37,268 nt of DNA, taken from positions 1 through 37,268 of the forward strand of contig URXW01000016.1 in NCBI GenBank assembly GCA_900551995.1. Direction: 5' to 3'. This document shows positions 14,817-22,172 of the stretch, piece by piece. The notes below the pieces were generated by a model that saw only the letters and a list, made by a program, of their open reading frames with translations, did not search any database and had not been told where the DNA came from. The DNA comes from an uncultured Eubacteriales bacterium (GTDB lineage: Bacteria; Bacillota; Clostridia; Oscillospirales; Oscillospiraceae). Made by a program: the position numbers and the translations under genes. How positions within the stretch are numbered: the first letter of the stretch is position 1; the number at the start of each line of letters is the position of its first letter.

Positions 14817-15815
14817 ATGGCTCTGTTTGAAAGTTACGAAAGACGTATCGACAAGATCAACGGCGTCCTCGCTCAGTACGGTATTCAGTCCGTGGAGGAG
14901 TGCCGCGAGATCTGCAACGCCAAGGGCTTCGACCCCTATGAGATCGTCAAGGGCATCCAGCCCATCTGCTTTGAAAACGCCTGCTGGGCGTATACCGTGG
15001 GCGCGGCTATCGCGCTGAAGTCCGGCGTAAAGACCGCTGCCGAGGCCGCCCGCAAGATCGGTGAGGGCTTGCAGTCTTTCTGCATCGACGGCTCTGTTGC
15101 CGAGGATCGCAAGGTGGGCTTGGGTCACGGCAATCTGGGTGCCATGCTGCTGAGCGACGAGTCCAAGTGCTTCGCCTTTTTGGCAGGTCACGAGTCCTTT
15201 GCCGCCGCCGAGGGTGCCATCGGCATCGTCCGCAACGCCAACAAGGCGCGCAAGGAGCCCCTTCGGGTCATTCTGAACGGTCTTGGCAAGGACGCCGCCC
15301 AGATCATCAGCCGCATCAACGGCTTCACCTACGTGCAGACCCAGTTCGACTACTTCACCGGCAAGCTGAACATCGTCAGGGAGATCCGCTATTCCGAGAC
15401 GGAGCGCGCCGATGTCCGCTGCTACGGCGCGGACGACGTCCGCGAGGGCGTGGCCATCATGCACCACGAGGGCGTGGACGTGTCCATCACCGGCAACTCC
15501 ACCAACCCCACCCGCTTCCAGCATCCTGTGGCGGGCACCTACAAAAAAGAGTGCATCGAGCAGGGGAAGAAGTATTTCTCCGTGGCCTCCGGCGGCGGCA
15601 CGGGTCGCACGCTGCACCCCGACAACATGGCAGCCGGTCCCGCCAGCTACGGCATGACCGACACTATGGGCCGTATGCACTCTGACGCACAGTTCGCCGG
15701 CTCCAGCTCCGTCCCCGCACACGTGGAGATGATGGGCTTCCTGGGCATGGGCAACAACCCCATGGTGGGCGCGACTGTTGCCGTGGCGGTTGCTGTGGCG
15801 GAAGCTGTAAAGTAA
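14817..15815 (+). CDS. GGGtGRT protein, function unknown
   Basis: A 332-residue soluble protein carrying the family's name motif GGGTGRT at residues 259-265, followed by a very conserved-looking C-terminal stretch with LHPDNMAAGPASYGMTD, MHSDAQFAGSSSVPAHVEM and MGNNPMVG. Glycine-rich blocks also occur at GLGHGNLGAM (101-110). It has cysteines at 29, 33, 51, 56, 89, 118, 202 and 246. The start at 14817 follows GGGAGGAGG. It is the second gene of a two-gene operon with the scaffold-like protein and ends at a strong terminator. The family is widespread in Clostridia but has no assigned activity that I know of. Confidence 0.88.
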   Translation: MALFESYERRIDKINGVLAQYGIQSVEECREICNAKGFDPYEIVKGIQPICFENACWAYTVGAAIALKSGVKTAAEAARKIGEGLQSFCIDGSVAEDRKVGLGHGNLGAMLLSDESKCFAFLAGHESFAAAEGAIGIVRNANKARKEPLRVILNGLGKDAAQIISRINGFTYVQTQFDYFTGKLNIVREIRYSETERADVRCYGADDVREGVAIMHHEGVDVSITGNSTNPTRFQHPVAGTYKKECIEQGKKYFSVASGGGTGRTLHPDNMAAGPASYGMTDTMGRMHSDAQFAGSSSVPAHVEMMGFLGMGNNPMVGATVAVAVAVAEAVK

Positions 15816-15834
15816 ATTGGACTTACGCGTAAAG

Positions 15835-15867
15835 TGTCCCCCGACCGCTGGTCGGGGGACATTTTTT
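15835..15867 (+). terminator. terminator of the GGGtGRT operon
   Basis: TGTCCCCCGACC and GGTCGGGGGACA form a 12-bp perfect stem with a three-base loop, followed by T6. Confidence 0.92.
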
Positions 15868-15869
15868 GC

Positions 15870-16148
15870 TTACAGTATCAGCAATAAGCCGATGGCGATG
15901 AGCAGCTCCTCGTCCGCCTTCTGCCGGGAGAGATAGAACAGCAGGAAAAGCAGCAGCAGATCCCCGGCGTCCAAATCGCCCAAATGCAGCTTATCCAAAA
16001 GATCGTTGAAAAAGCCGCGCTCCGGTGCGGAGCCGTGGGGAGGAGGCGGCGGCTGGCTGTGCGGTGCTTCCTGCCGGGGCGGCGGAGCATCGTCCACAGG
16101 GACGCGGGTGTATGCGCCGTCGTTGCCGCGGATGTAACGGTTATACAG
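15870..16148 (-). CDS. small unknown protein with hydrophobic C-terminus, apparent CTG start
   Basis: If read from the CTG at 16148, the product has 92 residues: a polar start YNRYIRGNDGAYTRVP, a proline-rich linker (about 20-42), then a leucine-rich C-terminus with DLLLLFLLFYLSRQ and ELLIAIGLLLIL, which may be membrane-inserted. The CTG overlaps the stop of the upstream gene (CTGTATAA) and has GGAGG eight bases before it. The first conventional start is GTG at 16097 (75 residues), but it has no ribosome site and would drop the ordered-looking N-terminus. It is the last gene of a three-gene minus-strand cluster. I do not recognise a function. Confidence 0.6.
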   Translation of the reverse strand: MYNRYIRGNDGAYTRVPVDDAPPPRQEAPHSQPPPPPHGSAPERGFFNDLLDKLHLGDLDAGDLLLLFLLFYLSRQKADEELLIAIGLLLIL

Positions 16149-16506
16149 GCAGACCGCCTCCTTCCGTCAGAAAGCGTTTGCCGATGGTGATGAGCCGCGC
16201 CAGCTTTGCGGCGCGGGCGACCTTATCCTGCTTTTCCTCCTTGAGAAAGGGGCGCAGGGCGTAGAGCAGCTGGGTGGTCTGGCTGGTGTTGCGGGTCAAC
16301 TCCTGCAAGAGCGGCAGGTACTTGGCGAGTGACTGCGGGTCGATGGCACCCAGCGGTGACGGTGCTGGCGGCGGGGAAGCGGGTGCGCTCTGGGGCGCAC
16401 CTTCGCCGCCCATGGAGCCGGAAAGCTGCTGGGCAAGCTGCATGATCTGCGCCATGCTGCCGGGGTCGGACAGCAGCGCATTGAGTTTTTCATCCAATTC
16501 CGACAC
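16141..16506 (-). CDS. small unknown protein with Pro/Ala linker
   Basis: A 121-residue protein starting at GTG 16506, with AAGGAGG seven bases upstream. It has an amphipathic N-terminal helix (SELDEKLNALLSDPGSMAQI), a linker of Pro, Ala and Ser (about 35-55), and a basic helical C-terminus with LRPFLKEEKQDKVARAAKLARL. There is no signal peptide and no cysteine. It sits 18 bp after the 82-residue gene, and its stop overlaps the apparent start of the third gene. The three proteins share short helical DP or LL segments and are probably made together. The function is unknown. Confidence 0.7.
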   Translation of the reverse strand: MSELDEKLNALLSDPGSMAQIMQLAQQLSGSMGGEGAPQSAPASPPPAPSPLGAIDPQSLAKYLPLLQELTRNTSQTTQLLYALRPFLKEEKQDKVARAAKLARLITIGKRFLTEGGGLPV

Positions 16507-16524
16507 GCTGCGTCCTCCTTTCCG

Positions 16525-16773
16525 TTACTGCTGGAGCCGATTTTCCAGCCGCTGCACCAGCTCCGCGCCCTGCGGACTGGACAGCACGCGGGAGAGCATC
16601 TGGCTCAGTGCCGTCGTGTCGCCGGAGGCGGCCTGCCGCGCCGCCTGTCCCAGCGCGGCACTGTTGCCGCCGGAGAGCATCTGGAGCAACGCCTGCCCGT
16701 CCTGCGACTGCATAACGGACTTCAAGGCGCGCGGATCGCTTTTCAGCTTGTTCACAATATCCTGTTCGTTCAT
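16525..16773 (-). CDS. small helical unknown protein
   Basis: An 82-residue soluble protein starting at ATG 16773 after AAGGAGG with ideal spacing. It is all helix-forming, rich in Gln, Ser and Ala, and built of segments such as LKSDPRALKSVMQSQDGQALLQML and LSRVLSSPQGAELVQRLENR, which look like two related helical hairpins. It is the first gene of the three-gene cluster; no clear promoter lies just upstream, only the terminator of the preceding gene. I recall similar small proteins in related clostridia but cannot name a function. Confidence 0.7.
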   Translation of the reverse strand: MNEQDIVNKLKSDPRALKSVMQSQDGQALLQMLSGGNSAALGQAARQAASGDTTALSQMLSRVLSSPQGAELVQRLENRLQQ

Positions 16774-16832
16774 GGGATGACCTCCTTATGGGGTTCGTTA
16801 CAGGAACATCCTATGAGCGACAGACAGAAAAA

Positions 16833-16859
16833 GTGCCTGTCAGCAGGGCTGACAGGCAC
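16833..16859 (-). terminator. terminator of the membrane-anchored orphan gene
   Basis: GTGCCTGTCAGC and GCTGACAGGCAC form a perfect 12-bp stem with a three-base loop. On the minus strand T5 follows directly. Confidence 0.88.
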
Positions 16860-16871
16860 AACGTTTTCTTT

Positions 16872-17918
16872 TTACAGGGCGATACAGGAGCGGAGATAGA
16901 CGTGCCCCGCGTCCTGTTCCGTCTGTCCGAGGACAAAGCCGATGCTGCAGGTCTGCCCGAAGGTGTTTTCAAACTGGAAGAAGCCGCAGCCGTTCTCCAG
17001 ATTGGCGTAGGTGAGGGTAACGGAGTTGATGCCGGTGTCGCCGTGGGCGCGGTACCAGCAGTCGGTCTTGTCCCAGTACGTCCAGCCGCTGGGGGACAGA
17101 TCCTCCGGGATGCTGCCTTCGCCGTAGATCGTATCGCGGAGCACCTGATACATTCCCTCTCTGGGCAGGCGGGAGACGTCCAGCTCCGTGGCACCGGGGA
17201 CGTTCTCCTGCACCCACGCCCATTCGTCGCCGTCCTCCGGCGTGACGAAGCCGCCGTAGGTGGGATTGCCGTCCCCGTCATAGGAGAGCCCGTCGTAGAA
17301 CATGGAGGCAAGGTTCACGTTACAGTCCGTGAAGGGGGACATGACCGCCTGTGCGTACCAGCTGGGCGTGTCGAACAGCTTCTGATACGCGGCGAACTGC
17401 TCCTGTGAGACGTTGCCGGAGGCGTACCCCTCATCGGCGGAGGCTTTCCTGACCTGCTGGAAGAATTCCATATACTCTGACAGCAGGGCTTCATCCCTGA
17501 TCTTGTAGCTGAATTTCCCGTAATAGACCACGCCGTCAAAGCGGAAGGTAACGGGCTTCAGCATATCGTCGCACCAGACATAGACGGTGAAAAGCTCCCC
17601 GGTGCCCGGCTCGTCGGCGTAATATTTGATACCGCCGGTGTTTTTGACAAAGTACAGCTTCGTCCGGGTCAGCAGATCGTAATACTCCCGCACCAGCTCG
17701 GCGTTCCTGGTGGCACTGTTGACGTCGTAGAAGTGACTGGGGCCATAGGGCGAAACGGAGGAATCCACCATAAAAAGACCGTGGACCTCCGATACATCAG
17801 GCAGCTTGAGCAGCTTGTCCCCGCGGCGGGGCAGGAGGAAGAACAGCAGGATCGCCGTCAGCGTCGCCACGCCGATGCACGTCCAGACGATGATCTTCAT
17901 CTTTTCCTTCTTTGTCAT
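16872..17918 (-). CDS. membrane-anchored extracytoplasmic protein, unknown function
   Basis: A 348-residue protein with a short basic start (TKKEKMK), one hydrophobic helix (about 8-29, IIVWTCIGVATLTAILLFFLL), then a basic stop and a long polar domain, so most of it should lie outside the membrane. The outer domain is rich in Tyr, Trp, Asp and Gly, and has paired-looking cysteines in the C-terminal third (DCNVNL, DCWYRA, NGCGFF, QTCSIG, RSCIAL). There is no lipobox. The start at 17918 follows AAAGGA; the longer frame upstream crosses the promoter region. It is a single gene with a strong terminator. I recognise no domain; a secreted sensor or binding protein is possible but unsupported. Confidence 0.72.
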   Translation of the reverse strand: MTKKEKMKIIVWTCIGVATLTAILLFFLLPRRGDKLLKLPDVSEVHGLFMVDSSVSPYGPSHFYDVNSATRNAELVREYYDLLTRTKLYFVKNTGGIKYYADEPGTGELFTVYVWCDDMLKPVTFRFDGVVYYGKFSYKIRDEALLSEYMEFFQQVRKASADEGYASGNVSQEQFAAYQKLFDTPSWYAQAVMSPFTDCNVNLASMFYDGLSYDGDGNPTYGGFVTPEDGDEWAWVQENVPGATELDVSRLPREGMYQVLRDTIYGEGSIPEDLSPSGWTYWDKTDCWYRAHGDTGINSVTLTYANLENGCGFFQFENTFGQTCSIGFVLGQTEQDAGHVYLRSCIAL

Positions 17919-18083
17919 AGTGGGGCAGTCCTTTCTGTGAAAGATGGCAAAGCTGATATAATTACACAGCCGTGCTGGAAAAAGTATAGCAAAAACGAAG
18001 AAATAAGTCACTACAAAAAAGTTACAAAGGCAAGGTGCGGGAATGTATAGAGAGTGTATATACAGAATACTTTGCATAAATAG

Positions 18084-18112
18084 TTGTAAATCCGGCGGCG
18101 GTGTGGTAAAAT
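18084..18112 (+). promoter_or_regulatory. promoter of the dxs operon
   Basis: TTGTAA and TAAAAT with a 17-bp spacer, 67 bases before the TTG start of dxs. The rest of the 261-bp gap (17919-18179) is AT-rich and holds no gene; the promoter of the divergent orphan gene must also be here, with a TATACT on the minus strand near 17985 but no clear -35. Confidence 0.6.
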
Positions 18113-18179
18113 ACAAAATTACTAAAATGGGACGGTAGGGGCATGACTCCTGCCGCGAGGATAAAGGACGGAGACAGAT

Positions 18180-20027
18180 TTGATTTTAGAGAGGATCAAC
18201 AGCCCCGCAGACGTGAAACGGCTGTCCGGGGAGGAGACCGCGCTGCTGTGCGAGGAGCTACGGCAGTTTCTGGTGGAGCAGGTGTCCCGCACCGGCGGAC
18301 ATCTGGCGTCCAATCTGGGCGTGGTGGAGCTGACCGTGGCGATCCACCGCGTGTTTGACACTGCCCGGGATCGTCTGGTGCTGGACGTGGGGCATCAGTG
18401 CTATGTACATAAGGCGTTGACCGGGCGGCGGGAGCTGTTCGGCACGCTGCGGCAGTTCGGCGGGCTTTCGGGCTTCCCCAAGCCCTACGAGAGCGGGCAC
18501 GACGCTTTCGTGGCGGGACACGCCTCGGACTCCGTGTCCGTGGCGTTGGGCATGGCGCGGGCGCGGACGCTGCTGGCGAAGGACTACCACGTGGTGGCTG
18601 TCATCGGCGACGGTGCGCTGGGCGGCGGTCTGAGCTTCGAGGGCTTGAATGACGCCGGCGGCAGCGGCGAACCGCTGGTGGTCATCCTCAACGACAATGG
18701 GATGTCCATTGACCGGAACGTGGGGGGACTGTCCAAGCACCTGTCCCGGATGCGGACGGATCCGGAGTATTACGAGTTCAAGAAAAAGTACCGCAAAACA
18801 CTGGAAAAGCTGCCGGCGGGACGGACGCTGTACGAGTGGAGCCATGAGGTGAAGTCGGCGGTGAAAAAGACGCTGCTCCCCCCGTTGAGCACCGTGTTCG
18901 AGGAGATGGGCTTTTCCTACATGGGGCCGGTGGACGGCCACGACATCCAGCGTCTGACGGCGGTGCTCCGGGAGGCGCGGGAGGCAAAGCGTCCCGTGCT
19001 GGTGCACGTCCATACGGTGAAGGGCAACGGCTACGCCTACGCCCTGCGGGAGCCGGAGCGGTTCCACGGCGTGCCGCCCTTCGACCCGGCCACGGGCAAG
19101 GTGCGGAAGGAGAGCGGCGAGACGTTCTCCCACGTGTTCGGCGAGACGCTCTGCCAGCTGGCGCGGCAGGATGACCGTGTATGCGCCATCACTGCGGCGA
19201 TGGCGGACGGCACGGGGCTGACGGACTTCGCCAAGGAATTCCCCCGGCGGTTCTTCGACGTGGGCATCGCCGAGGGACACGGCGTGGCAATGGCGGGGGG
19301 CATGGCGAAGCAGGGTCTTGTGCCGGTGTTCGCCGTGTACGATACCTTCTTACAGCGCGGCTACGATATGCTGGTGCAGGATCTGGCACTGGAAAAGCTC
19401 CACGCGGTGCTGGCGGTGGATCGCTGCGGCATCGTGGGCGCGGACGGCGAGACGCACCACGGCTGTCTGGACTATCTCAGCCAGATACCGGGTATGACGG
19501 TGCTCGTTCCCGCCAGCTTTGATGAGCTGCGGCAGATGCTGCGCCGCGCCGTGGAGGATATTCCCGGACCGGTGGCGGTGCGGTATCCCCGCGGTGGGGA
19601 GAACGGCTACGCCGGCGGCTGGAACGGCGAAGCCGTACAGGTGCTGCGGGAGGGCGGCGATGCCGCCGTTGTCACCTGCGGCATCCTGACAGGCGAAACA
19701 CTCCGGGCGGCGGATGCGCTGCAGGCGGAGGGCGTCGGCGTCCGCGTGGTGAAGCTGGCGCAGGTATCGCCGCTGAACGGAAAGGAGCTCTGCGCGGCAC
19801 TGGACGGCGTAAAGCGTCTGGTGGTGGCGGAGGATCAGCTCCGCGCCGGCGGCTTGGGCGAGCGGCTCAGCGCGCTGCTGCTGGAGCAGGACGCGGGGAT
19901 CGGGAAAATACGGCTGCGGAACGCGGGAACGGCTCTGCCCACCCAGGGCAGCACCGCCCAGCTCTGGCACGAGCTGGGGCTGGACGCAGAGGGCATCGCG
20001 CAGGCGGTGCGGGAGGTGTTGGCGTGA
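18180..20027 (+). CDS. dxs: 1-deoxy-D-xylulose-5-phosphate synthase
   Basis: Thiamine-diphosphate enzyme of 615 residues that condenses pyruvate and glyceraldehyde 3-phosphate, the first step of the MEP isoprenoid pathway. Seen: GGHLASNLG with catalytic H41, the ThDP/Mg motif starting GDG at 143-145 and ending at N171-N173, the transketolase domain with FDVGIAEGHGVAMAGG where E365 is the ThDP-activating glutamate, GADGETHHG, and a C-terminal transketolase domain. The residue after E365 is Gly, where well-studied enzymes have Gln (AEQH). The start is TTG at 18180, preceded by AAAGGACGGAG; no other start fits the family N-terminus. It leads a five-gene operon and overlaps tlyA by four bases. 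Confidence 0.95.
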   Translation: MILERINSPADVKRLSGEETALLCEELRQFLVEQVSRTGGHLASNLGVVELTVAIHRVFDTARDRLVLDVGHQCYVHKALTGRRELFGTLRQFGGLSGFPKPYESGHDAFVAGHASDSVSVALGMARARTLLAKDYHVVAVIGDGALGGGLSFEGLNDAGGSGEPLVVILNDNGMSIDRNVGGLSKHLSRMRTDPEYYEFKKKYRKTLEKLPAGRTLYEWSHEVKSAVKKTLLPPLSTVFEEMGFSYMGPVDGHDIQRLTAVLREAREAKRPVLVHVHTVKGNGYAYALREPERFHGVPPFDPATGKVRKESGETFSHVFGETLCQLARQDDRVCAITAAMADGTGLTDFAKEFPRRFFDVGIAEGHGVAMAGGMAKQGLVPVFAVYDTFLQRGYDMLVQDLALEKLHAVLAVDRCGIVGADGETHHGCLDYLSQIPGMTVLVPASFDELRQMLRRAVEDIPGPVAVRYPRGGENGYAGGWNGEAVQVLREGGDAAVVTCGILTGETLRAADALQAEGVGVRVVKLAQVSPLNGKELCAALDGVKRLVVAEDQLRAGGLGERLSALLLEQDAGIGKIRLRNAGTALPTQGSTAQLWHELGLDAEGIAQAVREVLA

Positions 20028-20842
20028 GCAAAAAGATACGCTTGGACGTGCTGCTGACGGAAAAGGGACTGTGCGAAAGCCGCCAGAAGGCGCAGGCGAC
20101 CATTATGGCGGGTCTGGTGTTCGTGGACGGACAGAGGTCGGACAAGCCCGGTACGCCTGTGGCGGAGGATGCCGCCGTGGAGGTGCGCGGGCACGCGCTG
20201 CGGTATGTGAGCCGCGGCGGACTGAAGCTGGAAAAGGCAATGCAGACATTCCCCATTACGCTGTCGGGCAAGACCTGCGCCGACATCGGCGCGTCCACCG
20301 GCGGCTTCACGGACTGCATGCTGCAAAACGGCGCGGCGAAGGTCTACGCCGTGGACGTGGGCTACGGTCAGCTGGACTGGAGGCTGCGTAACGACGGGCG
20401 CGTGGTGTGCCTGGAGCGCACCAACGCCCGGTATCTCACACACGAGCAGATCCCGGAGGAGCTGGACTTCGCGTCCATCGATGTGAGCTTCATCTCCTTG
20501 AAGCTGATCTTCCCGGCACTGTACCAGCTGCTGCGCTACGGCGGCGAGGTGGCGTGCCTCATCAAGCCCCAGTTCGAGGCAGGACGGGAAAAAGTGGGTA
20601 AAAAGGGCGTCGTTCGCGACCCGAAGGTGCACCTTGAGGTGCTGGAAAGCTTTCTGACATATGCAAAGGATAATGCCTTTACAGTGCTTGGCATTACTTA
20701 TTCTCCCATCCGGGGACCGGAGGGGAACATCGAATATCTGGGCTATCTGAAAAAGAACGGCGGAGCGGACTGCATCCCTGATTTACAGGCGTTGGTGGAG
20801 GCTTCCCATTCTGCTTTGAAGGAGGGACACGGGGAAGAATGA
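20024..20842 (+). CDS. tlyA: TlyA-family 2'-O-methyltransferase with S4 domain
   Basis: A 272-residue RNA methyltransferase. Residues about 1-65 are an S4 RNA-binding domain (RLDVLLTEKGLCESRQKAQATIMAG), followed by an FtsJ-like Rossmann domain with the SAM site ADIGASTGGFTDCML (about 86-100) and DVGYGQLDW. In the TlyA family the targets are cytidines of 16S and 23S rRNA, and some homologues have a haemolysin label. The GTG start overlaps the dxs stop by four bases, so translation is probably coupled. In Firmicutes this gene is regularly found between dxs and nadK/argR. Confidence 0.92.
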   Translation: MSKKIRLDVLLTEKGLCESRQKAQATIMAGLVFVDGQRSDKPGTPVAEDAAVEVRGHALRYVSRGGLKLEKAMQTFPITLSGKTCADIGASTGGFTDCMLQNGAAKVYAVDVGYGQLDWRLRNDGRVVCLERTNARYLTHEQIPEELDFASIDVSFISLKLIFPALYQLLRYGGEVACLIKPQFEAGREKVGKKGVVRDPKVHLEVLESFLTYAKDNAFTVLGITYSPIRGPEGNIEYLGYLKKNGGADCIPDLQALVEASHSALKEGHGEE

Positions 20843-21717
20843 AGCGAGTGATACTTTGCCCGAATCCGTATCGGGACAGCGAGCTGATGGTGGCGAAGCG
20901 CGCCAAGGAGCTTTTGGACGCTATCGGCTTTGAGACGGTGGTGTGTCTGCCCTTCAGCCGCGAGGGCTACGACGATCAGCTGGGCGTGCCCATTCGGCAG
21001 CTGCAGCAGGAGATCAAGCGGGCGGATATGCTCATCGCCTTCGGCGGTGACGGCACCATTCTGCATCTGGCGCGGACGGTGGCACTGCACAGCGTGCCCG
21101 TGCTGGGCATCAATCTGGGCAGCTTGGGGTTCATGTCCGAGCTGGAGCCCAACGAGCTGGAGCGGCTCATCGACCTGAAGGACTGGAGCTTCGCCGTGGA
21201 AGCGCGTATGATGCTGGACGTAACGGTGCTGCGTGACGGCAAGCCGGTGTACAGCAACATCGCCCTGAACGACGCGGTGATCTCCAAGGGCAGCGTGGCG
21301 CGCGTGGTACGGCTGGACGTTTCCACGGAGGAGGGACGCCTGACGCGCATCACCGGCGACGGTGCCATCGTGTCCACCCCCACCGGCTCCACCGGCTACT
21401 CCATGGCGGCAGGCGGCCCCATTGTGGAGCCAACGGCGCACAACCTGCTGCTGACGCCCATCTGCCCCCACTCCACGCGGGCGGGCAGCTATGTGCTGTC
21501 CCCGGAGCACACCATCATGGTGGAGGCGGCGGACGCCAACCGGAAATTCGTGTACCTGTCCGTGGACGGCGGCAAGGCGTTTTCCCTGCGGAACGGTGAC
21601 GTGGTGCGCGCACGGCAGTCCAAATTCGTGACGAAGCTGGTGCGGCTCTCCAAGAAGAGCTTTTGTGAGATACTGGATTCCAAAATGGGAACGGAGGCGT
21701 TGAAGCATGAAAAATGA
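20839..21717 (+). CDS. nadK: NAD kinase
   Basis: A 292-residue cytoplasmic kinase that phosphorylates NAD to NADP. The key GGDGT motif is at 69-73, NDAVISKG is near 150, and the glycine-rich STPTGSTGYSMAAGGP is near 180. The length is typical. The ATG overlaps the tlyA stop by four bases, and its own end overlaps argR by 11 bases, so the operon is tightly coupled. It links NADPH supply to the isoprenoid step encoded at the head of the operon only by co-transcription; no direct tie is implied. Confidence 0.95.
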   Translation: MKRVILCPNPYRDSELMVAKRAKELLDAIGFETVVCLPFSREGYDDQLGVPIRQLQQEIKRADMLIAFGGDGTILHLARTVALHSVPVLGINLGSLGFMSELEPNELERLIDLKDWSFAVEARMMLDVTVLRDGKPVYSNIALNDAVISKGSVARVVRLDVSTEEGRLTRITGDGAIVSTPTGSTGYSMAAGGPIVEPTAHNLLLTPICPHSTRAGSYVLSPEHTIMVEAADANRKFVYLSVDGGKAFSLRNGDVVRARQSKFVTKLVRLSKKSFCEILDSKMGTEALKHEK

Positions 21718-22159
21718 CCGACAGACGGCGGTGCTGCAGATCATCGAGGAAAACACGGTGGAGACGCAGGAGCAGCTGATGCAGCTTCTGGCTTCGCGCG
21801 GCTTCGCCTGCACCCAGGCGACCGTATCCCGCGACATCAAGCAGCTTCACCTGCTGAAAGCCCCCGACGGCAGGGGCGGCTACCGCTACGCGGTGTCGGC
21901 GCGGATGCCCAAGCTGAACTTTGAGGAAAAATTACAGACCATCTTCCGCGAGTGCGTGGTGTCGGCGGAAAACGCACAGAACCTGGCGATCATCAAGACC
22001 ATGAACGGCATGGCGAATGCCGCCGCCTTCGCGCTGGACACCATGGAGGACTCGGACATCGTGGGCACGCTGGCAGGCGATGATACGGTGCTGCTGGTGT
22101 TCCACGACAGTGCCCACGCGGCGGATTTCTGCGAGCAGGTGCGGCAGATGCTGCACTAA
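21707..22159 (+). CDS. argR: arginine repressor ArgR/AhrC
   Basis: A 150-residue regulator. The N-terminal winged helix (1-70) has the typical QEQLMQLLASRGFACTQATV pattern followed by SRDIKQLHLLK, which reads ARG boxes. The C-terminal domain (80-150) carries NAAAFALD and GTLAGDDTVLLV, the arginine-binding and hexamer part. It would repress arginine synthesis and may activate catabolism when arginine is present. It overlaps the 3' end of nadK and lies 13 bp before recN, the conserved Firmicute order. No ARG box was identified by eye in the window. Confidence 0.94.
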   Translation: MKNDRQTAVLQIIEENTVETQEQLMQLLASRGFACTQATVSRDIKQLHLLKAPDGRGGYRYAVSARMPKLNFEEKLQTIFRECVVSAENAQNLAIIKTMNGMANAAAFALDTMEDSDIVGTLAGDDTVLLVFHDSAHAADFCEQVRQMLH

Positions 22160-22172
22160 GGAGGGAAGCGAT

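Noticed and set aside
17919..18116. N-terminal extension of the membrane-anchored orphan to base 18116
   Set aside because: The extra 66 residues are AT-rich and run through the divergent promoter region; the ATG at 17918 has a ribosome site and leads straight into a membrane anchor.
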